NCBI GenBank assembly: GCA_026874595.1
Contig: CM049311.1
Coordinates: 10,319,676 to 10,383,675, forward strand
Source of the DNA: Sipunculus nudus
Lineage: Eukaryota > Annelida > Sipuncula > Golfingiida > Sipunculidae
Direction of reading: 5' to 3'
Length of the DNA: 64,000 nt
This document shows, piece after piece, positions 1 to 13,325 of the stretch (its first letter is position 1; the number at the start of each line of letters is the position of its first letter). The position numbers and the translations under genes are program-made. Below the pieces are notes generated by a model. The model saw only the letters and a list, made by a program, of their open reading frames with translations, was not told the origin of the DNA and did not search any database.

Positions 1-3000
1 GTATGTTTATTTAGCTCAATAGCATGTGGTCGAATATATAACAGAGTGGTCGGGATAATCATACCTGTCCCTCATATGTTTGTGTATGAGTGGAAACACC
101 TGAATCGTTCTAATAATACACATCAGCCAGGTGTGGTCTCCTTGTCTCAGGTAGGATTAATCAACAGACAGCTCCAGCTTCTGACTTTCACCTTGACGCT
201 ACCCATGTTACCTATCTGTACTCAGGGACTGTTTGTACAGTGTGCTGCTTTAGATGTACCTTCAGACCGGTACAGGCTTCAGGACTATACAGTGTAATTT
301 ATCTTGACTCTTACTGATGTGTTACATGGTACTCTTTTTTCACAAATATCCAAGCTGACATTTAGCTAGGTGGGCACAAAGGTGAAAGTTATGAAAGCTC
401 ATCAATGGCAGCTGTTACTGTTTATGTATTACCATGTTTTACTTTGAAATTAGTGCTCATATATCTGTCTCCCAGAATATATTTATAAATAAAATATATT
501 GGTCAGGAAGAATGTCATGTTAGAAACATGTAGATGAGGTATGTAATATTAGTTGACAGTCCCTACAGAAATACCATCTCTCTTCAGTAAACACTCTATT
601 TTTTTAAATATTTTTATGTACATTTAATAATATATACAGTATTTTATCTTAATTCAATGCAGAATATGGTAAGCTTTATATACTGAATGCGATGCCAAAT
701 AAATGATTTGGATTTCATTTGACCTGTACATAGGTGACATCAGCTGAAGAATGTCCTGATTGTCGTAACTCATGGCATCCTATTTTCATCTGTTTAGGTA
801 TATACAGACTTTCTTTACAATTCTAAACATTTACATTTTCCATATGCTGTTAAAATCTCTGCACAACTGACCTGTGCCTTCATGGTTTCAGAGTTTGCAA
901 AAGATGGCAGCATGTTAATGCTTTTGAAATACTTTATATGTGTGAATCAGTCAGCGTTTGAAATGGGCACTGAAATGTGAAACAAAGTTACTGTAAGGAC
1001 ACAAAGTCACTTTAAAAACAGAGAAGACTCAAGGTCAAGCACTCTGGTGGTCCCATCCATCCATGGTAGGAATATCGTCTCACAGTGAGTATTTTATCAC
1101 CTAGCTCTCATGAAAATATGATAAATTGTAAGAAACATGATATCACATTTCAAATGAGGAAAATGAATAAAGGCTAATTTAACTGACTACTTCTTGAAAT
1201 GACCTTTACTTCACAACACAATATAAAATAAATATGTAATTCAAACTTAATTGGATAATTCAAGTTTGTTTTACAGAATATAATTCCATTCATGACTTTG
1301 TGAAATATGTGGCACAAAATAAATAGCCATCAAGGGGTGAAAAATTTCAGATGTCTGTGACAATGGTCACACTGTCAGAAAGTGTTACATGTCACATCCA
1401 GACATGTCTAGGGCAACTCTTTCTCTGACTATTCTACAGCAGAGGGGTTGAAATACATGACCAGTGACTCACCCTCTGGTAGGGGTAATAACTTGGAACA
1501 GACCCGCCTATATCAGGTAATGCTATACAAGTGTAGACAAGTAACTGCAGAACAGCTGGTATCCCAATAACATAACAATCATTACAACGTGTCTGGCTTC
1601 ATTGGATAAATGCTGGGGGTTATTAACTGCCTTGTTCAGATAATCAAGTGCTTTTCTGTAGTCTCTCTTAACTTTGTCTATATATATTTAGTATTCCTGG
1701 GTTCACAAGGTGCGTGTAATTTTCCCAAGATTCTGATGTTTTCTGGTGCAGTTCCCTCAGTAGTTCTCGAAATCTCAAATAAGCTCTAGCCAATATCCAT
1801 AAATGACATGTAACTTTATGATAAATATTTTTTTATCAGAAATTCCACTTTCTCATGTTCATATTTGTATGTAATTGATTTTGTAGAAATTTGCTATTTT
1901 AATAAGATATTTTATTCTGAGTTTGAAGTGAGTATAAAGAACAAAAGTATCATAGGCTTCATACATTATTTATTTATTGCATGTATGTGGTAGTTACACA
2001 TATTTCTGTGTGATATACTTTGACTTATTTAACATCATTTTAATGATAATGTTATACTTATATCAAATATGGCAGTGTTGTGTAAGGTTTTCTCACCTGG
2101 TATTTAACAATGCACACAAAATTCACAAAAATAATAAGTCAGAATAAAGAGTTACTGAAAATTTAATCTAATATCCACTCCAGTTCTAACAAATAAATGA
2201 ATTTATTTGTAGATTAAATACAGGAACTTTTTGTTTGGAGAGAAGAGAGTTTATAAGTACACCTGGCTGAGTAATTATCCTTTGTTAGCCTAAGGATGGC
2301 AATTATTGTTGTATCAGGAAAATATACGGCAGCACAACTGTAAACAGCACTCCCTGCACTCAGTATGCAGCAGTGGGGATATGCTCCATAATGGCAGGCT
2401 GGTGTATATTTGCCTGTTTTTCCTCTGGCTATATCCCTGTGTGTACACAAATAATACCTATTTTTATTTATTTACCTAGGTAGACTCAGCACACTGACCA
2501 CCCACAGCTGTTGTCATGGACTGTTACCATAGCAACAAAGTTAAGATGTAAGTGGAGCAGGAGCAGTTGCCAGGCATGATAACCTCATGTAAGTTGCCAT
2601 AGTAACAAAGATGAAATGTGATATGAGCAGGGTGGGATCAAACTGTCATGGTAATTTACCAAAGCAACAAAAATGAAAAGCCAGATCAGTCGTCAGGCAT
2701 GATGTTGTCATAGTACATTATCATAGCAACAAAGGTGAGATTAGGGATATGAGTTGTCATGTGTGATGCTGCCTGACTGAGTGTATGATGTCCATGTTCT
2801 GGGCTCATACATCGAGCTCTGACATTTTCAATCTAGACCTGTGTTTGTCTGCTGACGAGGTAGTGACGTGAACAGCACCAGGTTTGCATATTTTTACATG
2901 TGGAAGACAGACGGCTTGCCCTTGAAAAAGGCGTAACCATAAATAAGTCATCTTGGGGGATTAAATACCATCATCCAAGGTCAGATGTAATTCTAATACT

Positions 3001-3457
3001 CCATATAAACCATAAAGATAAGATTCTCAAAAATGTTAATAATGTTGTACCAATATGATATTCCTCCTACCTGCGCCTGCTGTTGTCTCAGTGGATATTT
3101 TGTTTAGAGTTTTTACCAATATGTCGTAACAAACAGTGACCTCAATGCTGCTTTATGTCAACTTATAATTAAGGGAACAAATCTAGATTTTAGTAAAGCA
3201 ACTGGTCTTTCCTCACATACAGATATCACCCTTGAGGGGTGTGGCAGTGTAGCATCTTCTTATCATATATGAAGACAACAAGTATCCCAAGTGCTACCCT
3301 AGGCCAGCCAACCCTGGACAGCTAGAATACTTAACCACCAGGACTGGTTTCTTGATCATCACTGATCCATTGGACAGTGTCATTATTGGGCATCTGGTCA
3401 CTCTGGTGATAGAATGGGCTAACAATGTATGATATGTTATATTGAGCTGATTCTTAC
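1..3457. other. Intron segment downstream of LIM2 exon
   Basis: This is intron sequence, on the minus strand beyond the 3458-3658 exon donor; its acceptor is left of the window. I looked for a LIM3 exon (Trp-His and Cys pairs with splice sites) on the minus strand and saw none. It is AT-rich and holds the X-box-like cluster at 2523-2730. Otherwise nothing is recognised. Confidence 0.75.
2523..2730 (+). promoter_or_regulatory. Cluster of four X-box-like (RFX) motifs
   Basis: Imperfect palindromes of the X-box type occur at 2523-2536 (GTTACCATAGCAAC), 2593-2606 (GTTGCCATAGTAAC), 2655-2668 (TTTACCAAAGCAAC) and 2717-2730 (ATTATCATAGCAAC). Spacings are 70, 62 and 62 bp, each followed by AAAG or AAAA. 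RFX factors bind GTTGCCATGGCAAC-like sites. The surrounding sequence is loosely repeated too, so this is a degenerate tandem repeat carrying the motif, and function is inference. Confidence 0.5.
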
Positions 3458-3658
3458 CTTTGAGTCAATCCCGATGCAGTCTTTGCAGTCTTCACAGGTA
3501 TTAGCGAAGAGTTTTTCGTAACACTTGATGCAGTAGGGGTGCTCCTCTCGCAGAATGTAACGGTGTCCCGTCAGGGACATGTCACAGTCGAAGCATGCAA
3601 AGTGGCCGTTATGGAAGTCCTGGTCCATGGCTTTTGTGTATTCTCCAGAAAATATCAA
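3458..3658 (-). CDS. Lmpt: Limpet/FHL exon: rest of LIM2 and start of LIM3
   Basis: CATTACAG acceptor, 67 codons in phase 0, TCAAAG|GTAAGA donor. LIM2 ligands are H259, C262, C265, C283 and C286; LIM3 starts with C295 and C298. The second half of LIM2, from F263 through ANTCEDC, resembles the half-LIM that opens vertebrate FHL2, and the exon ends at IGIDSK, the point where FHL2 continues into its first full LIM domain. There is an internal Met251 (MDQDFHNGHF) just before the half-LIM. It could serve as start of a short FHL-like isoform if the exon were joined to a noncoding leader. The next exon lies left of position 1. Confidence 0.94.
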
Positions 3659-4189
3659 CTGTAATGACACAAGTATAAAGTTCTATTAATGTGTATATCA
3701 AACACACTGACTTCTGGTATAGATGTAATTCATGGTGAATATAAAATGTGGGTTGTGAAAATATTTGTGGAGTTCAGGAAGTTTTTTAATGTCCATTGTT
3801 GAGAGATATTACCTTTCTTTCCATGTTTTGCCAAAATTTTATGGCTTAACTCCACACTTCCTGGAGTCGTTGAACTTTTTAGGGTTTTAGTTAATTAGTT
3901 TAACTTTCATACCACTCCTTTATATTCTGATTCCACCCCTAATATATGTGCTTAAAGATAATCAATCCCACACAGTTGGACTCTGTAAGCCATATATCTC
4001 AGCATGAAGGATATATATAGATGAAAATTACTGCAGGGGCTATTTTCCTGCATAGGGTACAATGGTGTACTTTTGAAATGAGGACATATTCTTTGCAAAA
4101 TGACATCAGTATTACGCTTCCAGCTGACATAAAAATCTTTTCTTCATATATACATCACTTTCATCCTGGATTATATATTATACACACAC

Positions 4190-4232
4190 AAACACACACA
4201 CCCTCACACACACACACACACACATATATATA
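4190..4232 (+). repeat. (CA)n/(TA)n microsatellite
   Basis: CA dinucleotides with CCCTC interruptions, ending in TATATATA. Confidence 0.9.
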
Positions 4233-4593
4233 GTACAAAGGTTTTATCTCAATTTTTTTATACTGTTTTTTAGACACTGTTCATCTACTAATAAACTATA
4301 GTGTTTTCAGCTCAACAAGAGCAAGAATGTTTGTTTACAGTATGCAAACAGCTCCGTAGGCATACTAAAAGATTTTCCTGTCTTTATACCTGGCACACCT
4401 GGTGACTCGTGGGCCATAACACTCAGCAGTTTACCATGACCATTGACATATCTTACCATTCAAAACTGTCAGCAACATTTCTGAATAACTTTCTGAGCTG
4501 ATACTGAGAATAACTTATACTTGTCAGTCTCAAAATATGAAAATAAAGAAAACAGACAAGACCTATCATTATGGCTAAGCAGGACTAAAAGCT

Positions 4594-5040
4594 TAACTGA
4601 AAAACATTTGTGGACAACAAGTATCCTCCTGAACTGAAAAACATTTTTGGGCTAGAAGTTGCCTCACGAACTGAAAAACATTTTTGGGCTACAAGTTGCC
4701 TCACGAACTGAAAAACATTTTTGGGCTACAAGTTGCCTCATGGACTGAAAAACATTTTTGGGCTACAAGTTGCCTCCTGAACTGAAAAACATTTTTTGGA
4801 CTACAAGTATCCTCCTGAACTGAAAAACATTTTTGGGCTAGAAGTTGCCTCACGAACTGAAAAACATTTTTGGGCTACAAGTTGCCTCACGAACTGAAAA
4901 ACATTTTTGGGCTACAAGTTGCCTCACGGACTGAAAAACATTTTTGGGCTACAAGTTGCCTCCTGAACTGAAAAACATTTTTTGGACTACAAGTATCCTC
5001 CTGGACTGAAAATCATTTTTGGACTACAAGTTACCTTCTG
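4594..5040 (+). repeat. 37-bp tandem repeat with higher-order structure
   Basis: About twelve units of the form GAACTGAAAAACATTTTTGG plus GCTACAAGTTGCCTCAC. Variants at CTAGAAG, TCATGG, CTCCTG and TTTTTTGGAC define unit types. Five consecutive types (4631-4816, 186 bp) are repeated in the same order at 4817-5002, with only a couple of differences. Confidence 0.9.
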
Positions 5041-6904
5041 AAATACTGACTGTATCAGCTGATATATAATAATAAAATAAATTTCTGTTGAAATGTGTAT
5101 CATATTTGGATTGGTCTAAAGATGTATTTATATCAAAATTACAAATGTATCTAGAAATTGATAAAATGGTCAATCAAGAATAGTCCAGTCCATCAATAGA
5201 AGACTTATTATAAAAGTATAAATAAGTGGAAAACAAAATATTCTGACCCCGGTCAACTAGACATTAACACAGAAGATGTTTTGCAAGGTATTCTGAAAAT
5301 TCATAATTTGTAGTTTCTTGCACCATTATGCTATTTAGTTGACAATATCTATTAGAATATTGAATCATACTGGGCTTGTGTCCATTCAACCATAATTCAA
5401 ATTCCTGTATTTCATGTTAAGAACTGCATGACATAACACCAGTTACCTGAGACCATAAACTAGCTTCATATATTATCCTGGAAATATATCCCTCATATAG
5501 ATATGATAAGGCCTTTTATTGTGTTACCACGGAGATGCTAAGCTCAGCCCCTGTATCATGACAACAAGTGATAAATAAAATCCTGGTAATGTATAAGCAT
5601 CCCTGATTTAAGACACTGAGTGTGAATGAACATATCATCTAACGGGAAAACAAGCAATGGTTAACTATCTCTAAAGGAAAAAGTACAAAAGGCAAAATGG
5701 GAAAAAAAGTCCAGCAATTAACCTTTTCCAGCAAACTTTCCTTTTCCAGCATTATACAGTAGACTGAAATTACACAAGATGTAATGGCAGGAACACACTC
5801 CCCCTGGGTCTGATAAATACAACATTGTTTTTACGGAGCCTCTACTGCTCAGGCTGCAGAACTGTATTTTTGTCATTTCAGAAATAGAAAGCTTTCAATG
5901 GATGCACTCACAGTGACTACTCCAGGTTGTTATAACTGTGGTGATAAGGATGGATGGATAGTTATTATTGATGTAACACTTAGCAAGCACTGGGAAGTAT
6001 AAAACCAGCTCTCATTGACTGACCATGCAGTCTGTATGGCTTGTATTACATAACATACATACAGTAAACTTCTATCCCACACGAGTTCAAATTTTTCCTG
6101 ACCCTTCTAGATTGTTTTAGCCGATGTGAAGGTGAGTAATTTCAATATTTTCTGAGTAAGGTACCACTGACCCCTGTGGAGCACACCCCTTACTTAGTCC
6201 CCTTATAAGGCTGTGTGGGCCAGAAATAGCCAGGATGTAGCAAGGGACTGACGGAGGAATAGGAACCTGATCCAGTGCAGGTATGTCTACAGGGCTCCCC
6301 TCTCTTTCACTTTGAATCAGCTGTTTACTCCCACAAAGAGCCACAGCGCTCTGTGTAATTGCTGCAGTAGAGGTATCATCCTGACAGCCACGGTACAGGC
6401 TGTGTGGGAGGGGGCACCAGCGCTGTAACAGTCTCACCTGGCTGTGGTTCAGGTGAGGTAAACCTGCATGGTCCCTGAATGTAATGCTTACCGGACCTCA
6501 ACACAAATCATAACAGAATTGTCACACATTCTGCCATGTTTCCCATAGAAAATCAATATGATGTGTATAATATGCAATAGGCAATCACATGCAAAATGCA
6601 CTGATATTGTACCACTGAATCAAACTGGATAAGACACAAAAGTGACTAATTAAATATCACTCGATCAATTTCAATAAACTACTGTTAAATAAACTATTGA
6701 TAAATAGATCTATCTAACTAAAGAGCATCAATATAACATGTTATCACTATCACAGCAACTGATGATAACTATAATCATGTTCAATTTGTTATATATACAG
6801 GGACGGATACAGGATTTCAGAAAAGGACAGGGTCCAACTGAGGACTATAATGTTAAAACCTAAAAGAGATCCCCAGGTCGGGAAAGGGGTTCCAGGCCTT
6901 AAAA

Positions 6905-8857
6905 CAAGGGACCTATGGGTCACTGTGCTCAGCTGAAGTTGACCTTGAAGGTAAAAATCTAAAATAATATCAAATGGAGATCAAGTGTAAGAGGAAGAGG
7001 TAATAAAGGCCATGGTTGGTTTATATGATTGGTTTGTATTGATGAGCAAGAAATTGTTGCAAATAATATTTTGTGACCTGACCATGTGTTTCCTAATGTT
7101 GAAACTGAAGCATGTGAGCAGTTTGTGAACAAATGATCTGTACTATTACCATGATCATCAGGTGGCTTTTCGATTAACTGTTGACATTTCAGTAGTTTAC
7201 AAATTTGTTTAATTGAATATTTTTTTGTATAATATATATTATTAATTATATGTATTTTTTATGAAATGTATACAGATATAATATAACTAATTAACAACAT
7301 AAAACAGGGCAAACAAAGCCTGATCTCAAATTCTGCTGTGGCAGGAAAATAATGAACAAATGTTTGTATTAAATCCTAATTTTTTCATCACATCAATTTT
7401 TTTTAATTTAAGTTTATATTTCTATACATTTCCAATAAAACAGATACATCTGAATATAAAAGTTGATTCATAATTCTCAATTGCATCATCATAAATCTCA
7501 ATCTTGTCATATAACACCACACCATGCATACAAATGTTTATTTATTTTTTACCACAAAAATATATCTTTTAAATCTGCAAAACAATAAATATCTAAAAAT
7601 AATACTTGATTTAGATTTCACAATTTTCAATTGTCTTTATTTATCCATAATGTGCTTCATATTTTATAAATTTAAGCATACTGATGGGTTCAATTATATC
7701 TGTTAAAATCATTTAAAAGAAAATTAATTTCTTTAAAAATGCTACATTAACACAACATGGCATCTTCTGGATTACACTTGAATTACTTTTTTAAGGAAAG
7801 TTTTTGTATATTTGAGTGGAAACAGTGTTACAATTAAGGAAATACAGTGAAAACAATAACAATTACTGCATTACACTTAGTGGGTTGGGTTTGCCGGGGG
7901 GAGGGGGGGGGGATTGGGGTGATGATATTAGAATAACTGTACACCTGTCACAGCAGGGGGTCTCCCCCAGTGACTGTAACAAATCAGAAACCTTGGCATA
8001 GCCCGACTTCCAGTGACCTGGAGTTGGACCCTGCATCTGTAATCTGTTATCAAAGCAAATGACTACAGTTGAGCCTCAAGAAAAAAAATCAATAACTAGC
8101 TTAATTTTCAAGCTTTTATTTTCAAATTTCAGATTTAAACAAATTAAATATTTATGTTTACATGCTGTGAAAATTAAATCAATGGTACATACAAGAGAAA
8201 AACGTGCCATGGTCAAAGAAGGGCTAAATTTAAGGTACTGATTTTATTTTTATGCTAATAACTTAAAAAATTTACAAAATTCAGATCTAATTTTGGGTAA
8301 ACAATTAAATCTTAATTAAACATAGTTATATACTTGGGAAAATAGACTCTAGTTTCAAAATTTTTCATGTTAAGTGAGTAAATATTTTTCCTGATTTTTT
8401 ACAAAGTCTATTATGTCTATGTCTATGTCTATAATGTCTATTATGGCCCATAACTTTAAGAATTTATACTTAACAGACTTTATTTCTGGCATGTACATAG
8501 GAACTATATAGAAGAACATTTATGGTAAATATGAGGAAAAACAGATGAGTGGTTTTGATATTAGGCAGTCCTGAAGAGTGAAAATAGGTTTTTAATAAAA
8601 ATTTGAGGTTTTTCCTTAATTTCTCAAAGGAACGAAGTCGCAAAGACCCAGTTTTCGGCTTGGTAGGAGATCTTGGGGACATCTAACATTATGCTGAATT
8701 TTGGATTCCTAAGTCTTACGGTTTCAAAACGTGCCACATCTACGGACGGACGGACGGACGGACGGACGGACTGACGGACGGACGGACGGACAGACGGACG
8801 GACGACGGACAATGGACCACGACTATAGCTCAGATGACTTATAGTCAGCTGAGCTAA
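6905..8857 (+). mobile_element. Helentron-like (pearl-type) non-autonomous element, full length
   Basis: The 5' end reads CAAGGGACCTATGGGTCAC followed by GCTCAGCTGA. The 3' end has an (ACGG)n run at 8742-8810, then a 31-bp near-palindrome (8826-8856, TAGCTCAG...CTGAGCTA), and ends in CTAA. GCTCAGCTGA near the 5' end recurs inverted in the 3' palindrome. A second copy at 54764-56684 is alike along the whole length apart from small indels. These traits (subterminal inverted repeats, microsatellite, 3' hairpin, CTRR end, no coding capacity) fit non-autonomous Helentrons and the pearl elements described in bivalves. No transposase or Rep/helicase is present. Confidence 0.75.
8742..8810 (+). repeat. 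(ACGG)n microsatellite in element 1
   Basis: ACGG units with a few substitutions and one ACGAC slip, next to the 3' palindrome. The same run recurs at 21778-21834 and 56590-56637. Confidence 0.9.
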
Positions 8858-11800
8858 AAATGGTCTGAAACTCCTGGCACTAATACAACACATGGATACC
8901 AGAATCCAGCTTTATATACTGGAACACCAGAATATTTGTAATACAGAGATGTGTGTATGGATCTGTGTGTGTGACCTTGTGAAAAGGATGGTAAACCCTG
9001 TGTCAGGGGAATATGCGCTAAACAGCTGTTGTCATGGTAATCATAACTTCATAGCAATAGCCACAGGCAAAACCACTGTATAACTATTTAATTATTTTAT
9101 GATATCAAGTTTGCAAGGCAAAATATCTAATCCGACTTTGCTGGAGGCTTAAGGTGATAATATAAATTTCATCTGAATTCATTGTGTCCTTTCGGTTTCA
9201 AAATGGTGCAAATGGATAAAAAAAAAGTAAACTAGTACACTGAGCATAAGAAACTTAAATCACCACTTCAAAATATTATCACAGCAGCTTTAATTGCTCT
9301 AGATAAGCCAACAGGAAGTTTGTGAAAGTGAAACACATTAAAACAGACAAGATATGAGAGTCTACGGTAACTAAGTGAGTGGGTGGTCCCTCACAACTAG
9401 ATAATCAAGATAACACTGATAACAAAGAACTACACAAAGGTCACATCAGCTGACGTATCATCACGAAAGTCAGTCCTAATTATAACCCATATCTGTCCTG
9501 AAACACAGTGTAATATAACAAAGTTGTTGCAACTCCCCTCCTGAATATATCCAAACACATTATATCTGATTTGTCTGTTAGATAAGTGTTTAGTCAGATA
9601 TAAGGGGGAAACCTCCCTTGAGGGTGCATGCCTCTCCATTTCAGGAACTTCTCTATAAGGGTTTCAAGGGGTATTCTTGTGACTAACAGGTCAATCTCTC
9701 TAATACACATGCAGATCCAACACATACACACATATCAAATATCATAAGGATGTGTGAAAGTTATATTTCATGTTAAATTATTAATGTCTTTGGTACAGAT
9801 TCATATGGATAATAATGTGCAAGAACATTCAAAGTTTCCCTGCCACTGTATAATATATGTGTTATATTTACAGTACTATTTTTCTCAGATGTGCACATCA
9901 GTTACATGTCACCCCAAGACTATTGGGCAATAAATGATATCTTATCTAAAATCATATATATAATATATATATATATACAAACACACATTGTAATATATTT
10001 ATTATCTTGTAGCAGGCCATCCTGTTAACAACTGATGCCTCTTTCTCTATAAGTATAACTGATATATAACACATTCCTGTTGGGGGACAGCTTGGTGTTA
10101 AATCATACAGAAGATACAGAAATGAGATAAGCAGTGAATTCATTCTCCACTTTTCAACACGTATAACAATAAGTACTGTTCTAAGACAGGCCAACAGCAC
10201 TGAATCTTGGATGCAGAGTAATGCTCTCAATCTGACTGAATAACAACTGAGCATCAGTGAGTTTATCCTGTGGTTACTGGTGTTATGGTTTCTGCTGAGT
10301 CGGCAGACATAACACATCAGCTAAAATAACTTAATACCATCCCCGTGGCAACCCCCACCTTAACCTCAGGTAAATACACAGTCACAACTGTCAGGATGAT
10401 GCTGAATATTAAACCTCCTGTTGATCCAACAAAATGTCAATAAACTAATGAACCAATGGAAGAAAGAGAGATAAAGAAGCATGCTGTAAAACATACTTCT
10501 GCATACATATTTATTTACACTAGTATACCATTATTATATATACTTATACATTAAGTTATAGACCCTCTACATAATTATTAATTAAAAGGTGAAAATGGCT
10601 GGTAGGGTTTGTTGTATAAGAACCCTAATCTAGTTGCAAACGAGTTTCACATTCTGCCATTTCCTCAAGAATGCAAGCTTCAGTGACCTGAAAGTATGGG
10701 TGTTTAATGTGTCCCGTGACACTCACCCCTTTCCAGGAACTTTGTCCAATAAGAAAATAGGCAGATCAATCTGTTGTTATCTCAATGAACTGAATGGAGT
10801 CTTGACAAGTACCACAACCCCATTGGCCCAAAATTGTGTACAGGGAGCTGGAAAATTACTGATGAGAAAATCTTGGATTCAACCCCAGTCTGATTACCAA
10901 AAGGGTCTTACATTCTATTAACTCAACAATAAAGAGAAATTTATTCACACCAAAGTAGGGATGTACCACCACATTTTCTGCAAAACATTCCACAAATGAA
11001 CCTCTGACATCAAATTATATACATTGTATTTCTGAAAGTGTTTTAAATTTATGGTACATATGTGTTCTGAAAGTTACCATTAACATACACTTTATATTCA
11101 CTATATCAATGCATTTATATTCTGGAAACTACCGAGAGACGTTATCAAGCAAATAAAAAAGCTGAAACACCAATAAAGACAATGAAAGCATAACTCACAC
11201 CAGGCTAATGGGGGTTGATCTATTAGATTTATTTTGATGAAGAACTCAGTGATCTTGGGCTGTTATAAATGCTTGTTATGTGTAAGGTAAACACATTACT
11301 CTACTCGTTTTGTCTACTGTGGCTTAAAGTGGCAATTCATGGAACAAAATCCAGATTTCCTAGTGATTATGCCCAGCTGTTCAGTGTATTATACAACGCT
11401 GTTTTTAGCTAACAAAGAACTCTACATTTTTTACTGAATGAACATACCATGCTGTAAATCTTCTTGTACCATACTACAAAGCAGTTTATGGCTTCAATTG
11501 TACATAATGGTTCGTTCAATGTACACAGATTAATCTTACACTTATGTTCCTTTAGTCCAATGTAAAAGAAGTTAAGTTGGACTGAAACAGCTTTTAAGCA
11601 TATTAAACTAAAAGGCCATGATAATGTGAACGACCAATTAGGTCAAATTCAGGGTCTATTAATATAGCTAATAGAATATTAATTGAAGAGTGTGTGTCTC
11701 TTGTAACTTTTTATGTGAAAATATCACTTGTGACAGGTATATATAGTGATCAATTTTGTGTGTCAGTTTGTATTATACTGATACAAAAGGAGCATGTGTT

Positions 11801-13247
11801 AATATTATATTATCCAATGTCATATTAAAAAAGCCATTTGTAAGCACTTTTGGGTTATGACTCATATTTCCATCAATTTTGTGTATCATATGTATTAGTA
11901 TAATCACGTTTTGTGTATTGTTAAAGGGGTTGCGAGGTTTAGAAGATCTTTTCCTCAATGCACATTACTCTATCACCATTTGCCAACAGGTACAAGATAA
12001 TGAATTCATTTGTGACTGCCATACCCTGTGTCACTCATTGACAGGGATCATACAGTGATTAATATCTACCCATACATCACTTTGTGACAGGGACCATACA
12101 GTGACTAATTTCCCAAGTCATCTTTCAGAGCCAGTCCTATATACAGAAACTTTCAGTGAATTGCCAAGCGAGACCTAATTAACTAGCTATTATTATACTA
12201 GTTCACAATAGTAAATCTCTAGCCTGACAGCCTACATCATAAATCATATATCAGACATGAACCACAAAGCGGGAATATACTTGATAAAGGTCAGCTGATG
12301 ATCTTTTATTGTGAAACCCCAGATGAAGCACATTATGTAAAGGTCAGACGGCCGGGATCATTCATTATCTGATATATTTCCCCTCAGGTTGTGACAGTGA
12401 GAAAATAAAAAAAAACTTTTATGGAATTTACATAAATATATATCACCCTTCACTGCCAGTGCATCATAATATATAGCAGATCAAAAGGATGAAATGAAGT
12501 TGAACTGCACCCAATAAATAGGCAAATACATGGAATTGCACACCTATATAACAAATATTGTATGTGTTTGTCTATAGCTACCATGGTGGCATAAAGGATA
12601 AAGTAAATGAATAAATTATCAATTAATGCACTCTGCACATGAATAGTGAAGTACTAGCTGTGGTGGTTATACAATCAGCTGCAAGTTGAAAAGTGCACAG
12701 TGTCTATATTTTTTTAAGAAGATCACTGCATTTTTACTCCTGAAACTAAGAATGTGTTTTCCCTAAAAATTTCACAAACTTAGTTCATAACTGAAATTTT
12801 TTTGGTTACTTGAGAATCATATATAAAATCATTATAAAATCAGAAAACATGTAAAGGCATTCCTGGTCACAGCCCTACACCTAAATCATATAAATCATAA
12901 CCATGTAAAATAAATGTGTACAGTGCGGTACAGAGCTTCTGGTGCCAGCATACATGTATGACCCTTCTTCGGTATATTTGCATACAATCCATTAAAAGCA
13001 GGGATAGATCCTAACATTTTTAAAAGGGAAGGGCCCCCGAGTGGAATTAGGTGAAAAAAGACCCTAACTATGACCTAGATTCAAATTTATAACAGTATTA
13101 ATTCACATTGTGTAATTTATAATAAATGATAAGGAAATATTATTTTGTCTAAAAAATGTGCACTGTGCTTTTAAACTTTGTCTTCTTCCATCCCTGTGAT
13201 TAGCTCTGTCAGATCTATTAAGGTCAAGGGTTTAATACACTGAAAAG

Positions 13248-13325
13248 CATGATTATATATTAATGTTACCGCCACATATTATGTCACATGATTATATATT
13301 AATGTTACCGCCACATATTATGTCA
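13248..13325 (+). repeat. Exact 39-bp tandem duplication
   Basis: Two identical units beginning CATGATTATATATTAATG, without spacer. Confidence 0.92.

Noticed and set aside
6117-6437. Minus-strand frame of 106 codons
   Set aside because: No recognisable motif, no supporting splice sites in phase with the gene, and surroundings look like ordinary intron.
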